The notes beneath the pieces were generated by a model. It did no database searches. It was not told the DNA's origin and was given only the letters and a program-made list of their open reading frames with translations. From Chryseobacterium sp. ISL-80 (lineage in GTDB: Bacteria; Bacillota; Bacilli; Bacillales; Cytobacillaceae): DNA of 64,000 nt. Location of the stretch: positions 1-64,000 of the forward strand of contig JAGGQZ010000024.1 in assembly GCA_018613055.1 (NCBI GenBank), given 5' to 3'. The translations under genes were made by a program, and so were the position numbers. Positions 36,715 to 45,078 of the stretch are shown here, in pieces. How positions within the stretch are numbered: position 1 is the stretch's first letter; each line of letters opens with the position of its first letter.

Positions 36715-38727
36715 TTAGCTAAATCCCATCAGCATTCCGCCCTGGTAGATGGCCAGCGACAAAAGATAAGCGATGACCAGCGCATAGCCGATTGAAAAGG
36801 CGGTCCAGCGTTTCGAGCCTGTTTCCTTATAAATGGTCGCTGTAGTCGCGAGGCAAGGAATATACAGCAGGATGAACACCATGAAACTGTAAGCAGCAAG
36901 TGGTGTATAATGAATCGCCAGCAGCCCCTGGAGACTTGCTTCATCCGGGACAAAGTAGATGATGTTCATGGTTGAAATAATCGCTTCTTTCGCCAGGAAA
37001 CCGGTGAAAAGGGAAGCACTTGCCTGCCAGGTGCCGAATCCTATAGGAGCGAATAGTGGTGCAAAGATTCCTCCCAGAAGCGCCAGATAGCTTTCATCCA
37101 TGCTGACATTTACGCCTTCCGGACCAGCATACGCGAGCAGCCAAATCAGGACAGAGCCTGCAAAGATGAATGTACCCGCCTTTTTCACGAAACCTTTCCC
37201 CTTATCCCAAGTGCTTCTCCAAAGCGCCTTTGCCTGCGGCATTCTGTATGGAGGCAGTTCAATGACAAAAACGGAGGTTTCCCCTTTCAACAGTGTCTTT
37301 GAAAAGACCTTGGCCAGAATCAGGGCGACTACAACACCTAGTACATACAAACTAAGAACGACAGCAGCCTTATGCCCTGTGAAAAACGCACCGACAAACA
37401 AAGCGTATACAGGAAGCCTTGCTGAACATGACATCAGCGGCGTCAGCAGGATGGTCATTAATCTCTCTTTTGGTGTCTCAATGGTCCTTGCTGCCATGAT
37501 GCCTGGCACATTGCAGCCGAACCCGATCATCATGGGAATGAATGCCTTCCCATTAAGGCCGACAGATTCCATCAACCTGTCCATGACCAGCGCGACACGG
37601 GCCATATACCCTGAATCCTCAAGCAGCGAAATGAAAAAGAACAAAATGAAGATTTGCGGCACAAAGACCAAAACTCCACCTACTCCGGCAACAATTCCAT
37701 CAAGCACGAGGTCTTTTATGAATGAGGATGCTCCTGCCCAGTTCAGTGCCGCCGCGATTCCAGCTGTCACAGGTCCGGATAAGATTATGTCCAATGCATC
37801 TGACAGTGGGAAGCCAAGCCAGTCAAAGGTAAGCATGAACATGATGTACATCAGGACAAGAAAGATTGGGATCCCAAGGAATTTATTCGTCACGACCATA
37901 TCAACTTTCTCAGTCAATGGTATTTTTCCATTGTCCGGTCTGGTTGTGGCAGCAGACACGATTTTATCGATCGCATCACTTCTTTTGCGGTGGATCAACT
38001 GGTCAAGGGCTTGTTTGCACCCTGATTGTTGCTGCTCTGCAACAGTGACAGAGTCGACAAGTGCTTCAATTTCTGCCAATGGCAAAAAGTTAGTCAAATA
38101 GTTTTTAACATAGGGATTGCCTTCAAACAGCTGAATGGCCAGCCAGCGAACAGGATGTCGTGTCCTCCCATTCAACTTCTGCCCAAGCTGGAGGATTCCC
38201 TCCTCTATCGCTTTTCCATAATAGACAAGATTTGTTTTGCCAGATCGTGGTGCTTCTCCTGTAACAAGTTCAGCAAGTTCGTTACAGCCCTTTCCGGATC
38301 TTGCCACAACAGGAGCAACATGGACTCCCAATGATTTTGACAACTGTTCAATATCAATTTGAATGCCCCTGTTTTTTGCCACGTCCAGCATATTCAGACC
38401 AATAGTGACCGGCGCACCGTATTCCAGCAGCTGCATGGTAAGGTGCAAATTACGCCTTAATTGCGACGCATCCAGGATATTCAAAAGTTTCTCGAATGAT
38501 TCCTCCAGGAAGAAGTTCGTAACCACACCTTCATCCTTTGACAATGGATTGAGCGTATAGACTCCAGGTAAATCAATCAGCTGATCCTTTCCGTTCTTGA
38601 ACAGGCCAACTTTCTTTTCGACAGTTACTCCGTTCCAGTTGCCAACATATTCATATGACCCTGTTAAGTTATTAAATAACGAAGTTTTACCGGTATTCGG
38701 ATTGCCGATAAGCGCGATGTTCATCAT
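36715..38727 (-). CDS. feoB: Ferrous iron transporter FeoB
   Basis: About 670 residues. The N-terminal G domain has GNPNTGKTS (G1), the DLPG motif in LIDLPGVY (G3) and GLNMLD (G4, with Met replacing Lys of NKxD as is common). The membrane domain (from about 270) has two Gate segments: FIPMMIGFGCNVPGIMAART carries the conserved Cys and LMSCSARLPVY the second. It imports Fe(II). The start lies in the overlap with the feoA stop (TTATGATG), so the two genes are coupled. Confidence 0.94.
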   Translation of the reverse strand: MMNIALIGNPNTGKTSLFNNLTGSYEYVGNWNGVTVEKKVGLFKNGKDQLIDLPGVYTLNPLSKDEGVVTNFFLEESFEKLLNILDASQLRRNLHLTMQLLEYGAPVTIGLNMLDVAKNRGIQIDIEQLSKSLGVHVAPVVARSGKGCNELAELVTGEAPRSGKTNLVYYGKAIEEGILQLGQKLNGRTRHPVRWLAIQLFEGNPYVKNYLTNFLPLAEIEALVDSVTVAEQQQSGCKQALDQLIHRKRSDAIDKIVSAATTRPDNGKIPLTEKVDMVVTNKFLGIPIFLVLMYIMFMLTFDWLGFPLSDALDIILSGPVTAGIAAALNWAGASSFIKDLVLDGIVAGVGGVLVFVPQIFILFFFISLLEDSGYMARVALVMDRLMESVGLNGKAFIPMMIGFGCNVPGIMAARTIETPKERLMTILLTPLMSCSARLPVYALFVGAFFTGHKAAVVLSLYVLGVVVALILAKVFSKTLLKGETSVFVIELPPYRMPQAKALWRSTWDKGKGFVKKAGTFIFAGSVLIWLLAYAGPEGVNVSMDESYLALLGGIFAPLFAPIGFGTWQASASLFTGFLAKEAIISTMNIIYFVPDEASLQGLLAIHYTPLAAYSFMVFILLYIPCLATTATIYKETGSKRWTAFSIGYALVIAYLLSLAIYQGGMLMGFS

Positions 38728-38948
38728 AATCGCTCCACTTCGATCCGTAATGCTTCTTTGCGTCGGATACCTATGCATTGGCCGCACGATTCAACCATGA
38801 CCGGGCCTCCAAAAGGCAGAATGCATTTTATGCATACTTCCGATCCTTCAGCGATTCCGAAATCAAGCAATCTTCTTCTGACAAATTTGTCAGTTCCAGC
38901 AATATTCATGATCCGGCCTTTTTCACCAGTCTTTAAATTTCCCAGCAT
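38724..38948 (-). CDS. feoA: FeoA SH3-like protein
   Basis: 74-residue FeoA with the SH3-like fold; RRRLLDFGIAEGSEVCI and the C-terminal IGIRRKEALRI are family landmarks. It assists FeoB, probably on the cytoplasmic face. The ATG at 38948 is six bases from AAAGGTG; two earlier Met codons overlap the ribosome site. First gene of feoA-feoB-(Cys-rich protein), with a Fur box about 70 bases upstream. Confidence 0.92.
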   Translation of the reverse strand: MLGNLKTGEKGRIMNIAGTDKFVRRRLLDFGIAEGSEVCIKCILPFGGPVMVESCGQCIGIRRKEALRIEVERL

Positions 38949-39015
38949 AGCCATCACCTTTTTTCAGTTTGTTAGATTTTTTGTATCAGAATATCATTGA
39001 TAGTAGTTTACTAAT

Positions 39016-39030
39016 TGAGAATGATTATCT
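39016..39030. promoter_or_regulatory. Fur box upstream of feoA
   Basis: TGAGAATGATTATCT matches the 7-1-7 Fur consensus TGATAATnATTATCA at 12 of the 14 defined positions. It lies about 70 bases before feoA, so iron repression of the operon is expected. Confidence 0.7.
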
Positions 39031-39187
39031 TTATTTAATCAGTTTCAGGTCTCTTTCACTGTGACATAAATCACAAAACACCCTTTTAACAGATGGGAAT
39101 AAGGAAAACTCCATAGAATTGACAATTTTTCCGGATAACAGTTCTGAATTAAATCATCATTCAGCTTTATCAGAGCCCATATAAAAA

Positions 39188-39213
39188 GAGAGCTGAACAA
39201 TTTGTCAGCTCTC
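39188..39213 (-). terminator. Terminator after thiT
   Basis: Stem GAGAGCTGA/TCAGCTCTC, seven bases beyond the stop, T-rich on the minus strand. Confidence 0.8.
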
Positions 39214-39220
39214 CTTTTTA

Positions 39221-39817
39221 TCACATTTTATTGGTTACAAGTGTTGATTTGACCATCCTCGACGGAGCATAGCCAATGACAAGAATGATGATGATTGCGC
39301 TTAGTATCATACTTGGAATCATATAGGTTCCGTTATAGATGAGTGAATACAGCCATGCCGGCTGTCCTTCTGGCGCCCAAACTCCGAAAAAGACCCAGCC
39401 GGAAAAGAAATGAGCGATAAAGCGAAGCAGGCTTCCAATGAAGGTACCCACAATGATCAACCCAATCCATTTCTTCTTATTTCCACTCTTGATATTCTCT
39501 TGGATCTGTCTTGCAAAAATACCGGCAAATCCTAATACCGTGAAGGCGACCAAATAATCGATGATCCCCTGTATAGGATGGAATATTTGCGAGAAGCCCA
39601 GGATGAATTGCAATAGACCCAGCAGAAGCCCTGTGATGGCGCCACCTTTAATTCCCCAGCGGAATGCCATCAGGAATACCGGTACCATCGCGATTGATAC
39701 TGAACCGCCCTGCGGCCAGATTCGAGAAAATAAAAACCCCGAAAATAAATCCAGCAAATAAGCCAGAGCAGAAAACACTGCTACTTCCACTAAAAATAAT
39801 GTTTGTTTTTGTTTCAT
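39221..39817 (-). CDS. thiT: Thiamine ECF transporter S component ThiT
   Basis: 198 residues with six membrane helices. The family markers GGSVSIAMVPVFLMAFRWG and the C-terminal thiamine-site region AHFFSGWVFFGVWAP are present. It binds thiamine and works with the shared ECF ATPase/transmembrane module encoded elsewhere. Expression is governed by the TPP riboswitch and terminator directly upstream. GAAGGAGGAAC precedes the ATG. Confidence 0.93.
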   Translation of the reverse strand: MKQKQTLFLVEVAVFSALAYLLDLFSGFLFSRIWPQGGSVSIAMVPVFLMAFRWGIKGGAITGLLLGLLQFILGFSQIFHPIQGIIDYLVAFTVLGFAGIFARQIQENIKSGNKKKWIGLIIVGTFIGSLLRFIAHFFSGWVFFGVWAPEGQPAWLYSLIYNGTYMIPSMILSAIIIILVIGYAPSRMVKSTLVTNKM

Positions 39818-39880
39818 ATCTGTTCCTCCTTCTTTCCAGAATGAGGTCCGTTTTCAACACGCCTTTTCTGCTTCAGAAAC

Positions 39881-39922
39881 AAAAAAAGCAATCAGGGATC
39901 GATATAGGATTCCCATGATTGC
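39881..39922 (-). terminator. Expression-platform terminator of the TPP riboswitch
   Basis: Stem GCAATCATGGGA/TCCCTGATTGC followed by TTTTTTT on the minus strand, 12 bases past the aptamer end and about 65 before thiT. It would form when TPP is bound. Confidence 0.8.
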
Positions 39923-39934
39923 TTTCCTATCGCA

Positions 39935-40027
39935 TCCACATTCCTTCGCTAGCATTAACTAACAGGTTCAAAGGGTAAGAACTCGGGCGCTCACTCTCAG
40001 CTGCACTCTGGCAGCTCCCCTTGTGGT
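39935..40027 (-). ncRNA. TPP riboswitch (THI box)
   Basis: Minus strand carries the conserved aptamer parts in order: AAGGGGAGCTG, then CTGAGA, then ACCCTTTGAACCTG, GTTAATGCTAGCG and AAGGAATGTGG. It controls thiT by transcription termination. Confidence 0.95.
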
Positions 40028-40102
40028 TATTATTTAGTTTCTACACTATGAATATACTACTTCTTCGATCCTATAACAAGTCAAATATTGTTTTTCCAAT
40101 CC

Positions 40103-40213
40103 TTGTCGAAACAAAAAAGACAAATCTCACCCCGAGATGCTAAAAATATCGGTCTTTTGTCACGTTTTTACCGATTCGACGCTATTCAGCGGATGTTCTT
40201 AATTTTCGACAAA
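40103..40213. promoter_or_regulatory. Two Spo0A boxes before the kinase gene
   Basis: TTGTCGAA (40103-40110) and, on the other strand, TTTGTCGAA (complement of 40205-40213). Both match the 0A-box consensus TTTGTCGAA at every or all but one position. The second is about 60 bases before the kinase start. Nothing else is seen in the gap up to the TPP riboswitch. Confidence 0.5.
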
Positions 40214-40275
40214 GGGATTTCGCGGTTTACCTCGAATCTTTAATACCGAAAAGAAAAACTGGGGGACTTAATAAA

Positions 40276-41406
40276 ATGCTGCCAATTACGGATAACCGTT
40301 TGCTTAGCTTCCTGACTAGTGAAAGGGAACAACTCATTGCCGACTGGACTGTTAAAATTATCGTCTCGGAAGATGATCCATATAAAGAGAAAATAGCCAA
40401 GAATGCTGAGAAAATGTATGAAATCATTCTCTCCGTTTTTTCCAAGACAAATGAAGAGCTGGAAGAACATCTCCAAAAACTTGCTTTTATGGTAGGAGAA
40501 GAACGAGTTCGCGCTGACATCAATATTGGAGATTTTGTCTACAATGTTAATTCAGGACGATCTGTACTCTACAAGCATCTGCACAAAATGAATATGGAGT
40601 GGAATGAGATGCAGGAGTCCATCAACCGAATCAATTACTGTTTTGATACCTTCCTGTATTACGCGGTATCTTATTACAATGAACAGAAAAACAAGATCAT
40701 TGAGGAAAAAAACCAATTTATCGACTCTACCCATAAGGACCGGCTGACATTGCTCGGCCAGATGACATCAAGTTTTATCCATGAATTCCGCAATCCCCTG
40801 ACTTCCATCCAGGGATTTATACAGCTATTGAGATCCGAACACGAGGATATGAAGTATCTTGATATCATATCCAGCGAGCTTGACCAACTCAATTTCCGGA
40901 TTTCACAATTTCTGCTTCTTTCTAAAAAAGAACTAATTGGAAAGGAAAAAAACCTTTTCTCATTAAATAAAATGATTGATGAGGTATTGAACTTCCTATA
41001 TCCCAGCATCCTCGACACCAATGTGCGGATTGTCAAGGAAGTAGCAGATGATATGGAATTGTATGGATATGCCGATGAAATCAGACAGGTTTTGATCAAT
41101 ATCATCTTTAATGCAATCGATGTCCTGAGCCAGTACCGGGCTGACCCTAAAATTGAAATCAAGGGATACTTCGTGAATGATACACATATAAAAATCGAAA
41201 TTTCCAATAATGGCCCTGTCATTCCCGACCAGTTACTGAAGACGATTTTCGAGCCTTTCGTCACGACGAAAACTCTCGGAACCGGCCTGGGATTGTTTGT
41301 CTGCCGTGAAATCATCGAGAAGCACAAAGGTATTCTTGCCTGCTCATCAGAGCCGGATAAAACTTCATTCATCATGCTTTTGCCATTAATAAGGATGGAG
41401 AACTAA
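40276..41406 (+). CDS. Soluble sensor histidine kinase
   Basis: 376 residues, no membrane helix. The N-terminal 145 residues are a helical sensor domain (LIADWTVKIIVSEDD; DINIGDFVYNVNSGRSVLYK) resembling RsbR-type N-domains; that link is tentative. The kinase core has the H-box FIHEFRNPLTSIQGF, N-box INIIFNAIDVL and G-box GTGLGLFVCREII. No response regulator is adjacent, as is usual for orphan phosphorelay kinases of the KinA-E type. CTGGGGGA precedes the ATG. Spo0A boxes upstream support a place in the sporulation network. Confidence 0.82.
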   Translation: MLPITDNRLLSFLTSEREQLIADWTVKIIVSEDDPYKEKIAKNAEKMYEIILSVFSKTNEELEEHLQKLAFMVGEERVRADINIGDFVYNVNSGRSVLYKHLHKMNMEWNEMQESINRINYCFDTFLYYAVSYYNEQKNKIIEEKNQFIDSTHKDRLTLLGQMTSSFIHEFRNPLTSIQGFIQLLRSEHEDMKYLDIISSELDQLNFRISQFLLLSKKELIGKEKNLFSLNKMIDEVLNFLYPSILDTNVRIVKEVADDMELYGYADEIRQVLINIIFNAIDVLSQYRADPKIEIKGYFVNDTHIKIEISNNGPVIPDQLLKTIFEPFVTTKTLGTGLGLFVCREIIEKHKGILACSSEPDKTSFIMLLPLIRMEN

Positions 41407-41414
41407 CATCACAA

Positions 41415-41444
41415 AAAGACCCTGCCGGTGCCGGCAGGGTCTTT
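41415..41444. terminator. Bidirectional terminator
   Basis: Stem AAGACCCTGCCGG/CCGGCAGGGTCTT with a two-base centre, flanked by A and T runs; between the kinase gene and gltT, which converge. Confidence 0.85.
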
Positions 41445-41453
41445 TATTTATCC

Positions 41454-42722
41454 TTAATACTCAAGTGTACGATTGTCCTCTGTACTTGTGATTCTTCTTT
41501 TCTCTTTTTGAACGGTATGTTTTTTTTCCGTTTCAGCGACAATGACTGCACATGCTGCATCGCCTGTGATATTCACAGCTGTACGCGCCATATCCAGAAG
41601 ACGGTCAATTCCCAGGATTAAGCCGATACCTTCAACAGGCAGACCGACAGACTGGAGAACCATTGCCAGCATGATCAAGCCTACGCCCGGCACACCTGCG
41701 GTTCCAATACTTGCAAGTACAGCAGTTAAAACGACTGTCAGCAGCTCAGTCATTGAAAGGTCTACTCCATAAACCTGGGCAATAAAGACAGTCGCTACAC
41801 CCTGCATGATTGCCGTTCCGTCCATATTGATCGTGGCGCCAAGCGGCTGGACAAAGCTTGAAACAGATTCAGGAACACGAAGATTCTTCTGGGCAGTTTC
41901 CATTGAGACCGGAAGCGTTGCGTTGCTGCTTGATGTACTGAACGCAACCCCCATAGCCGGTGAGAATCCTTTGAAAAACTTGAAAGGATTCATTTTCCCA
42001 AGGAAGTATACACTTGATCCATAAGTCATCACTGCATGGATTATTAAAGCAAGAACTACAACAAGCATGTATACACCCATAGCCTTGATTGCGTCAAGTC
42101 CCTGGCTGCCGATAGCAGTTGCAATCAAACCAAATGTTCCGTATGGAGCAAACTTCATTACAAGTCCTACTAAATACATCATGATGTCATTGCCCTGTTC
42201 GATTAGGTTCAAAATTCCTTTGGTCTTATTACCTAGGGCAGTCAAGGCTATACCGATGAATATCGCAAAGACAATTACTTGAAGCATATTTCCTGTTGTC
42301 AGTGCTTCAAATGGGTTCGCCGGAATAAGATTTAAAAAGGTTTCACTTATTGGCGGTGCTTTTTCAGCTTTGAATTCAGCTCCAGCAGTATCAAATTGGC
42401 CCATCAACCCTGGCTTGATAAGGTAGGCCAGAGCAAGACCTATTATTATCGCAATTGCTGTTGTCGCTAAAAAGTAGCTTACAGTCTTAAAGCCAATCCT
42501 GCCGAGCTTCTTCGGATCACCCAGTCCTGCGGTACCAAGAATGATTGAAAACAAGACAATGGGCACGACAAGCATACTAATTAAATTGATGAATATCTTC
42601 CCTAGGGGCGTAAATAAGAATTTATCTAGAACAGTGAACAATTCAGGTGCAAAGATGTTAAGGATAAGCCCAGTCATGGCACCAAGTCCAAGGCCTATCA
42701 ATATTTTAGTCGTCAGTTTCAT
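41454..42722 (-). CDS. gltT: Sodium/proton glutamate-aspartate symporter GltT
   Basis: 422 residues of the dicarboxylate/amino acid:cation symporter family. The serine-rich re-entrant loop (AFSTSSSNATLPVS) and the substrate/cation motif GATINMDGTA are intact, as is TAVNITGDA near the C-end. Eight helices plus two hairpin loops. It imports acidic amino acids. Best match by architecture is B. subtilis GltT. GGGAGGAAAATT precedes the ATG. Monocistronic. Confidence 0.9.
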   Translation of the reverse strand: MKLTTKILIGLGLGAMTGLILNIFAPELFTVLDKFLFTPLGKIFINLISMLVVPIVLFSIILGTAGLGDPKKLGRIGFKTVSYFLATTAIAIIIGLALAYLIKPGLMGQFDTAGAEFKAEKAPPISETFLNLIPANPFEALTTGNMLQVIVFAIFIGIALTALGNKTKGILNLIEQGNDIMMYLVGLVMKFAPYGTFGLIATAIGSQGLDAIKAMGVYMLVVVLALIIHAVMTYGSSVYFLGKMNPFKFFKGFSPAMGVAFSTSSSNATLPVSMETAQKNLRVPESVSSFVQPLGATINMDGTAIMQGVATVFIAQVYGVDLSMTELLTVVLTAVLASIGTAGVPGVGLIMLAMVLQSVGLPVEGIGLILGIDRLLDMARTAVNITGDAACAVIVAETEKKHTVQKEKRRITSTEDNRTLEY

Positions 42723-42849
42723 AATTTTCCTCCCAGTTTAAAAAAGTATAAAAAAGAATGTAAAGATTTATTCCCTCTTTCATTCCCTATAAACCAACGA
42801 CCGATATTTGGTATAAATTCCCGTTCATGATTCATACAGGAGGTATTGG

Positions 42850-43410
42850 ATGTTTTATTTAAAAACCGATTCTGGGATCAGCCTTAATCTCTTTGGTTCA
42901 CAGGATGCAGGGGAATTGTTCTGGCTTTTGGATTCTAACCGAAATTATCTTCGCAAATGGCTTCCCTGGATAGATGGTATCAACTCTCCGGGTCAACTTT
43001 ACTCAGTCATTCAAATGTGGGAGAAAGGTTCACAAGAAGGAAGCAGCTTCCACTTTGGAATTCGATACCGGGGTGTCCTGGCGGGAAGTATCAGCCTTCA
43101 TGCTATTGACTGGAATAACTCCCAGGCAAGCATTGGCTACTATTTAGGGGAAGGTTGGCAAGGCAGGGGTATTATAATCAGGTGTGTGAAGACAGTGATT
43201 GACCATGCTTTTTACGGGCATGGTTTGAACAGAATAGAGATAAGATGCGGTAAGGACAATCATAAAAGCAAGGCAGTACCCGTTAAGCTTGGTTTTCGCG
43301 AGGAGGGAGTCATCCGTGATGGGGAATACTTGAATGGAAACTTTCACGACTTAATTGTATATGGACTTCTGGCAAGAGAGTGGAAAAGCCGGTCAACTGC
43401 ATTTTATTAA
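42850..43410 (+). CDS. GNAT acetyltransferase (RimL-type)
   Basis: 186 residues. Motif A reads YYLGEGWQGRGIIIRCVKTV, the acetyl-CoA pyrophosphate loop being QGRGI, and AVPVKLGFREEGVIRDGEY is the typical RimJ/RimL end. Likely acetylates a ribosomal protein N-terminus or a small amine, close to B. subtilis YdaF/YkkB; substrate unknown. AGGAGG precedes the ATG by eight bases. Single gene, no terminator recognised. Confidence 0.85.
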   Translation: MFYLKTDSGISLNLFGSQDAGELFWLLDSNRNYLRKWLPWIDGINSPGQLYSVIQMWEKGSQEGSSFHFGIRYRGVLAGSISLHAIDWNNSQASIGYYLGEGWQGRGIIIRCVKTVIDHAFYGHGLNRIEIRCGKDNHKSKAVPVKLGFREEGVIRDGEYLNGNFHDLIVYGLLAREWKSRSTAFY

Positions 43411-43521
43411 TCCTCTTAAGGCTATTTGCTCTTAAGACGTACCGGGTTGTCTCCGGTTGATGAATTTATACCAGCAGAAACTAAGCAGGTGAAATGATTC
43501 CTCAATTGTGCTGGTGACAAC

Positions 43522-44589
43522 TCACTGGATTGGCAGACTGATAGTGAATATCGTCCCCTTTGAACTCGATTCCACATTCATCTTGCCATTATGCTCTTCG
43601 ATAATTTTATGGCAGATCATCAGGCCAAGACCATTTCCGTTCTCCTTTGTCGTAAAAAAAGGTTTGCCGATCTTATCAAGATGTTCCTGAGGAATCCCTT
43701 TACCAGTGTCTGAGACTATAATAGTCAAAACTTCCTCTGATTTCGAAATCTCCACGGTCACCTTACCCGGCAGTTCCATCGCATCAATCGCGTTCATAAG
43801 CAAATTGATCAGCACCTGCTTGATCTTGTTCCCATCACAAAGAAACATTCCATCCACAAGTGTTGATTTTCTGGTAATTTCAACACACTTCTTCGCTGCC
43901 TCGGCCATCAGGAGGGTAATAGCGTGATCAACCAAATCATTCAGGTTGAAAGCTTTAATATCAGACTTGTGCGGTTTCGCCATCAACATCAGCTCTTTAG
44001 AGACAGCTTCAATGCGTTTGATTTCCTCTTCCATGATTGCTAAATAGCCTTGATTCAATTCCTGTCCCGCTTTCATAAGCTGGATGAAACCCTTAAGGCT
44101 TGTCAAAGGATTCTTTATTTCATGGGCAATCCCTGCTGCAAGCTGGCCCACAACATTCAATTTCTCATATTCAAGGATGAAATGCTCTGCTTTTATCTTC
44201 GCGGAAACATCACTGGTTACTGAAATCAACTCAAGAGGCACATTCGTTTTGGGATCGCGTGTGACAGAGATTTGTGAATTCACCCAGATATACACTCCAT
44301 CTTTACGCTTTAACCGGTATGTCAGGCTGCATACCTCTTCCCCTTTAGGCATGGCGATATTGGCAATTCTTTTATAATCTTCTGCATGTACGAATAAGGT
44401 GTACAGTCTTCCGACTATTTCACCCGGGGCATAACCAAGCATTGATTGTATGGCCGGCGTCACATATTTAATGAGACCGTCAGGCGTTCTTTTACAAATA
44501 AAATCTGTGGTTGGCTCGACCCAGATTTGCTCATTTGTATTCCCTTGTTTATGCAGCTTGCTTTCCAGACTGGATAAAAGATTACTCAT
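43522..44589 (-). CDS. PAS-domain sensor histidine kinase
   Basis: 355 residues, soluble. One PAS domain (about 25-130, with SMLGYAPGEIVGRLYTLFVH) and PAC segment, then H-box GIAHEIKNPLTSLKGF, N-box LINLLMNAIDAM, and G-boxes DTGKGIP and GNGLGLMICHKII. Orphan kinase of the KinA/KinE type that would feed the sporulation phosphorelay. The ATG at 44589 is fixed by AAAGGAGGG six bases before. No response regulator nearby. Confidence 0.87.
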   Translation of the reverse strand: MSNLLSSLESKLHKQGNTNEQIWVEPTTDFICKRTPDGLIKYVTPAIQSMLGYAPGEIVGRLYTLFVHAEDYKRIANIAMPKGEEVCSLTYRLKRKDGVYIWVNSQISVTRDPKTNVPLELISVTSDVSAKIKAEHFILEYEKLNVVGQLAAGIAHEIKNPLTSLKGFIQLMKAGQELNQGYLAIMEEEIKRIEAVSKELMLMAKPHKSDIKAFNLNDLVDHAITLLMAEAAKKCVEITRKSTLVDGMFLCDGNKIKQVLINLLMNAIDAMELPGKVTVEISKSEEVLTIIVSDTGKGIPQEHLDKIGKPFFTTKENGNGLGLMICHKIIEEHNGKMNVESSSKGTIFTISLPIQ

Positions 44590-44829
44590 GTCCACCCTCC
44601 TTTCACTAATCTTACTGAATATTTAAATAAGATTCAAACCAAAATTGTAAATAATATTATCAAAAGTAAAATTTTAACATTGGGAAATTTTTCTGCTGCT
44701 AATGATTCGATTAAATTGTTATAATCAGAATTTTCCAATATAATTAAACATAAACTTCATACTTTATGTATCTGTTTCATACATTGTTATCAACCACATT
44801 AATGTTCCCCGGACTTAAGCTGGATATGG

Positions 44830-44835
44830 TATAAT
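44830..44835 (+). promoter_or_regulatory. -10 box of the CorC-type gene
   Basis: TATAAT, 244 bases before the start codon. A transcript from about 44842 would carry the small frame, the junction RNA and the hairpin listed next. The -35 is not clear. Confidence 0.45.
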
Positions 44836-44863
44836 TAAATTTAAATGAAAAAGCTGAGGTGGT

Positions 44864-44896
44864 ATGATGGGGCAAACTATCGTATCAAGAATGTAA
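44864..44896 (+). CDS. Possible 10-residue leader peptide
   Basis: MMGQTIVSRM-stop, ATG three to six bases after GAGGTGG. The stop codon lies within the 5' strand of the P1 stem of the candidate riboswitch, so translation and folding would compete. It may be chance. Confidence 0.3.
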   Translation: MMGQTIVSRM

Positions 44897-44979
44897 CAGC
44901 TGCCGAGCGGGCGGAACAGCATAACAGGAGATAGGCCCTGGCTGTCCAGCCGCACGGAAATGGGCCGTTGCAATTCTTG
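44886..44979 (+). ncRNA. Candidate riboswitch with a three-way junction
   Basis: P1: CAAGAATGTAAC (44886-44897) pairs with GTTGCAATTCTTG (44967-44979), 12 pairs with one bulged A. P2: GCTGCCG/CGGAACAGC (44899-44920). P3: GGCCC/GGGCC (44934-44966) with an inner GGCT/AGCC hairpin. The joining strand ATAACAGGAGATA is purine-rich. This is the size and layout of an aptamer. I do not see the M-box or the yybP-ykoY manganese signature; a nickel/cobalt or an unnamed class is open. No terminator follows, so control, if any, would be on translation. Confidence 0.4.
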
Positions 44980-45043
44980 AAAAAATTATTTAATAAATGG
45001 AAACTTGAATAAAGCTTAATTTTCAGTTTACTGGGAGGTGACT

Positions 45044-45070
45044 CCTTACCTGCAGATCTGCAGGCTAAGG
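45044..45070 (+). promoter_or_regulatory. Hairpin hiding the ribosome site of the CorC-type gene
   Basis: CCTTA-CCTGCA/TGCAGG-TAAGG forms an 11-bp stem with one bulge and loop GATC. Its 3' strand contains the AAGG of the ribosome site AAGGGAA (45067-45073). A GGAG-GTGA-CTCC mini-hairpin (45034-45045) overlaps the 5' edge by a base or two and could alternate with it. Confidence 0.5.
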
Positions 45071-45078
45071 GAACTTAT

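Noticed and set aside
37100-38101. 333-codon plus-strand frame
   Set aside because: Antisense to feoB, whose motifs are complete; composition is that of a shadow frame.
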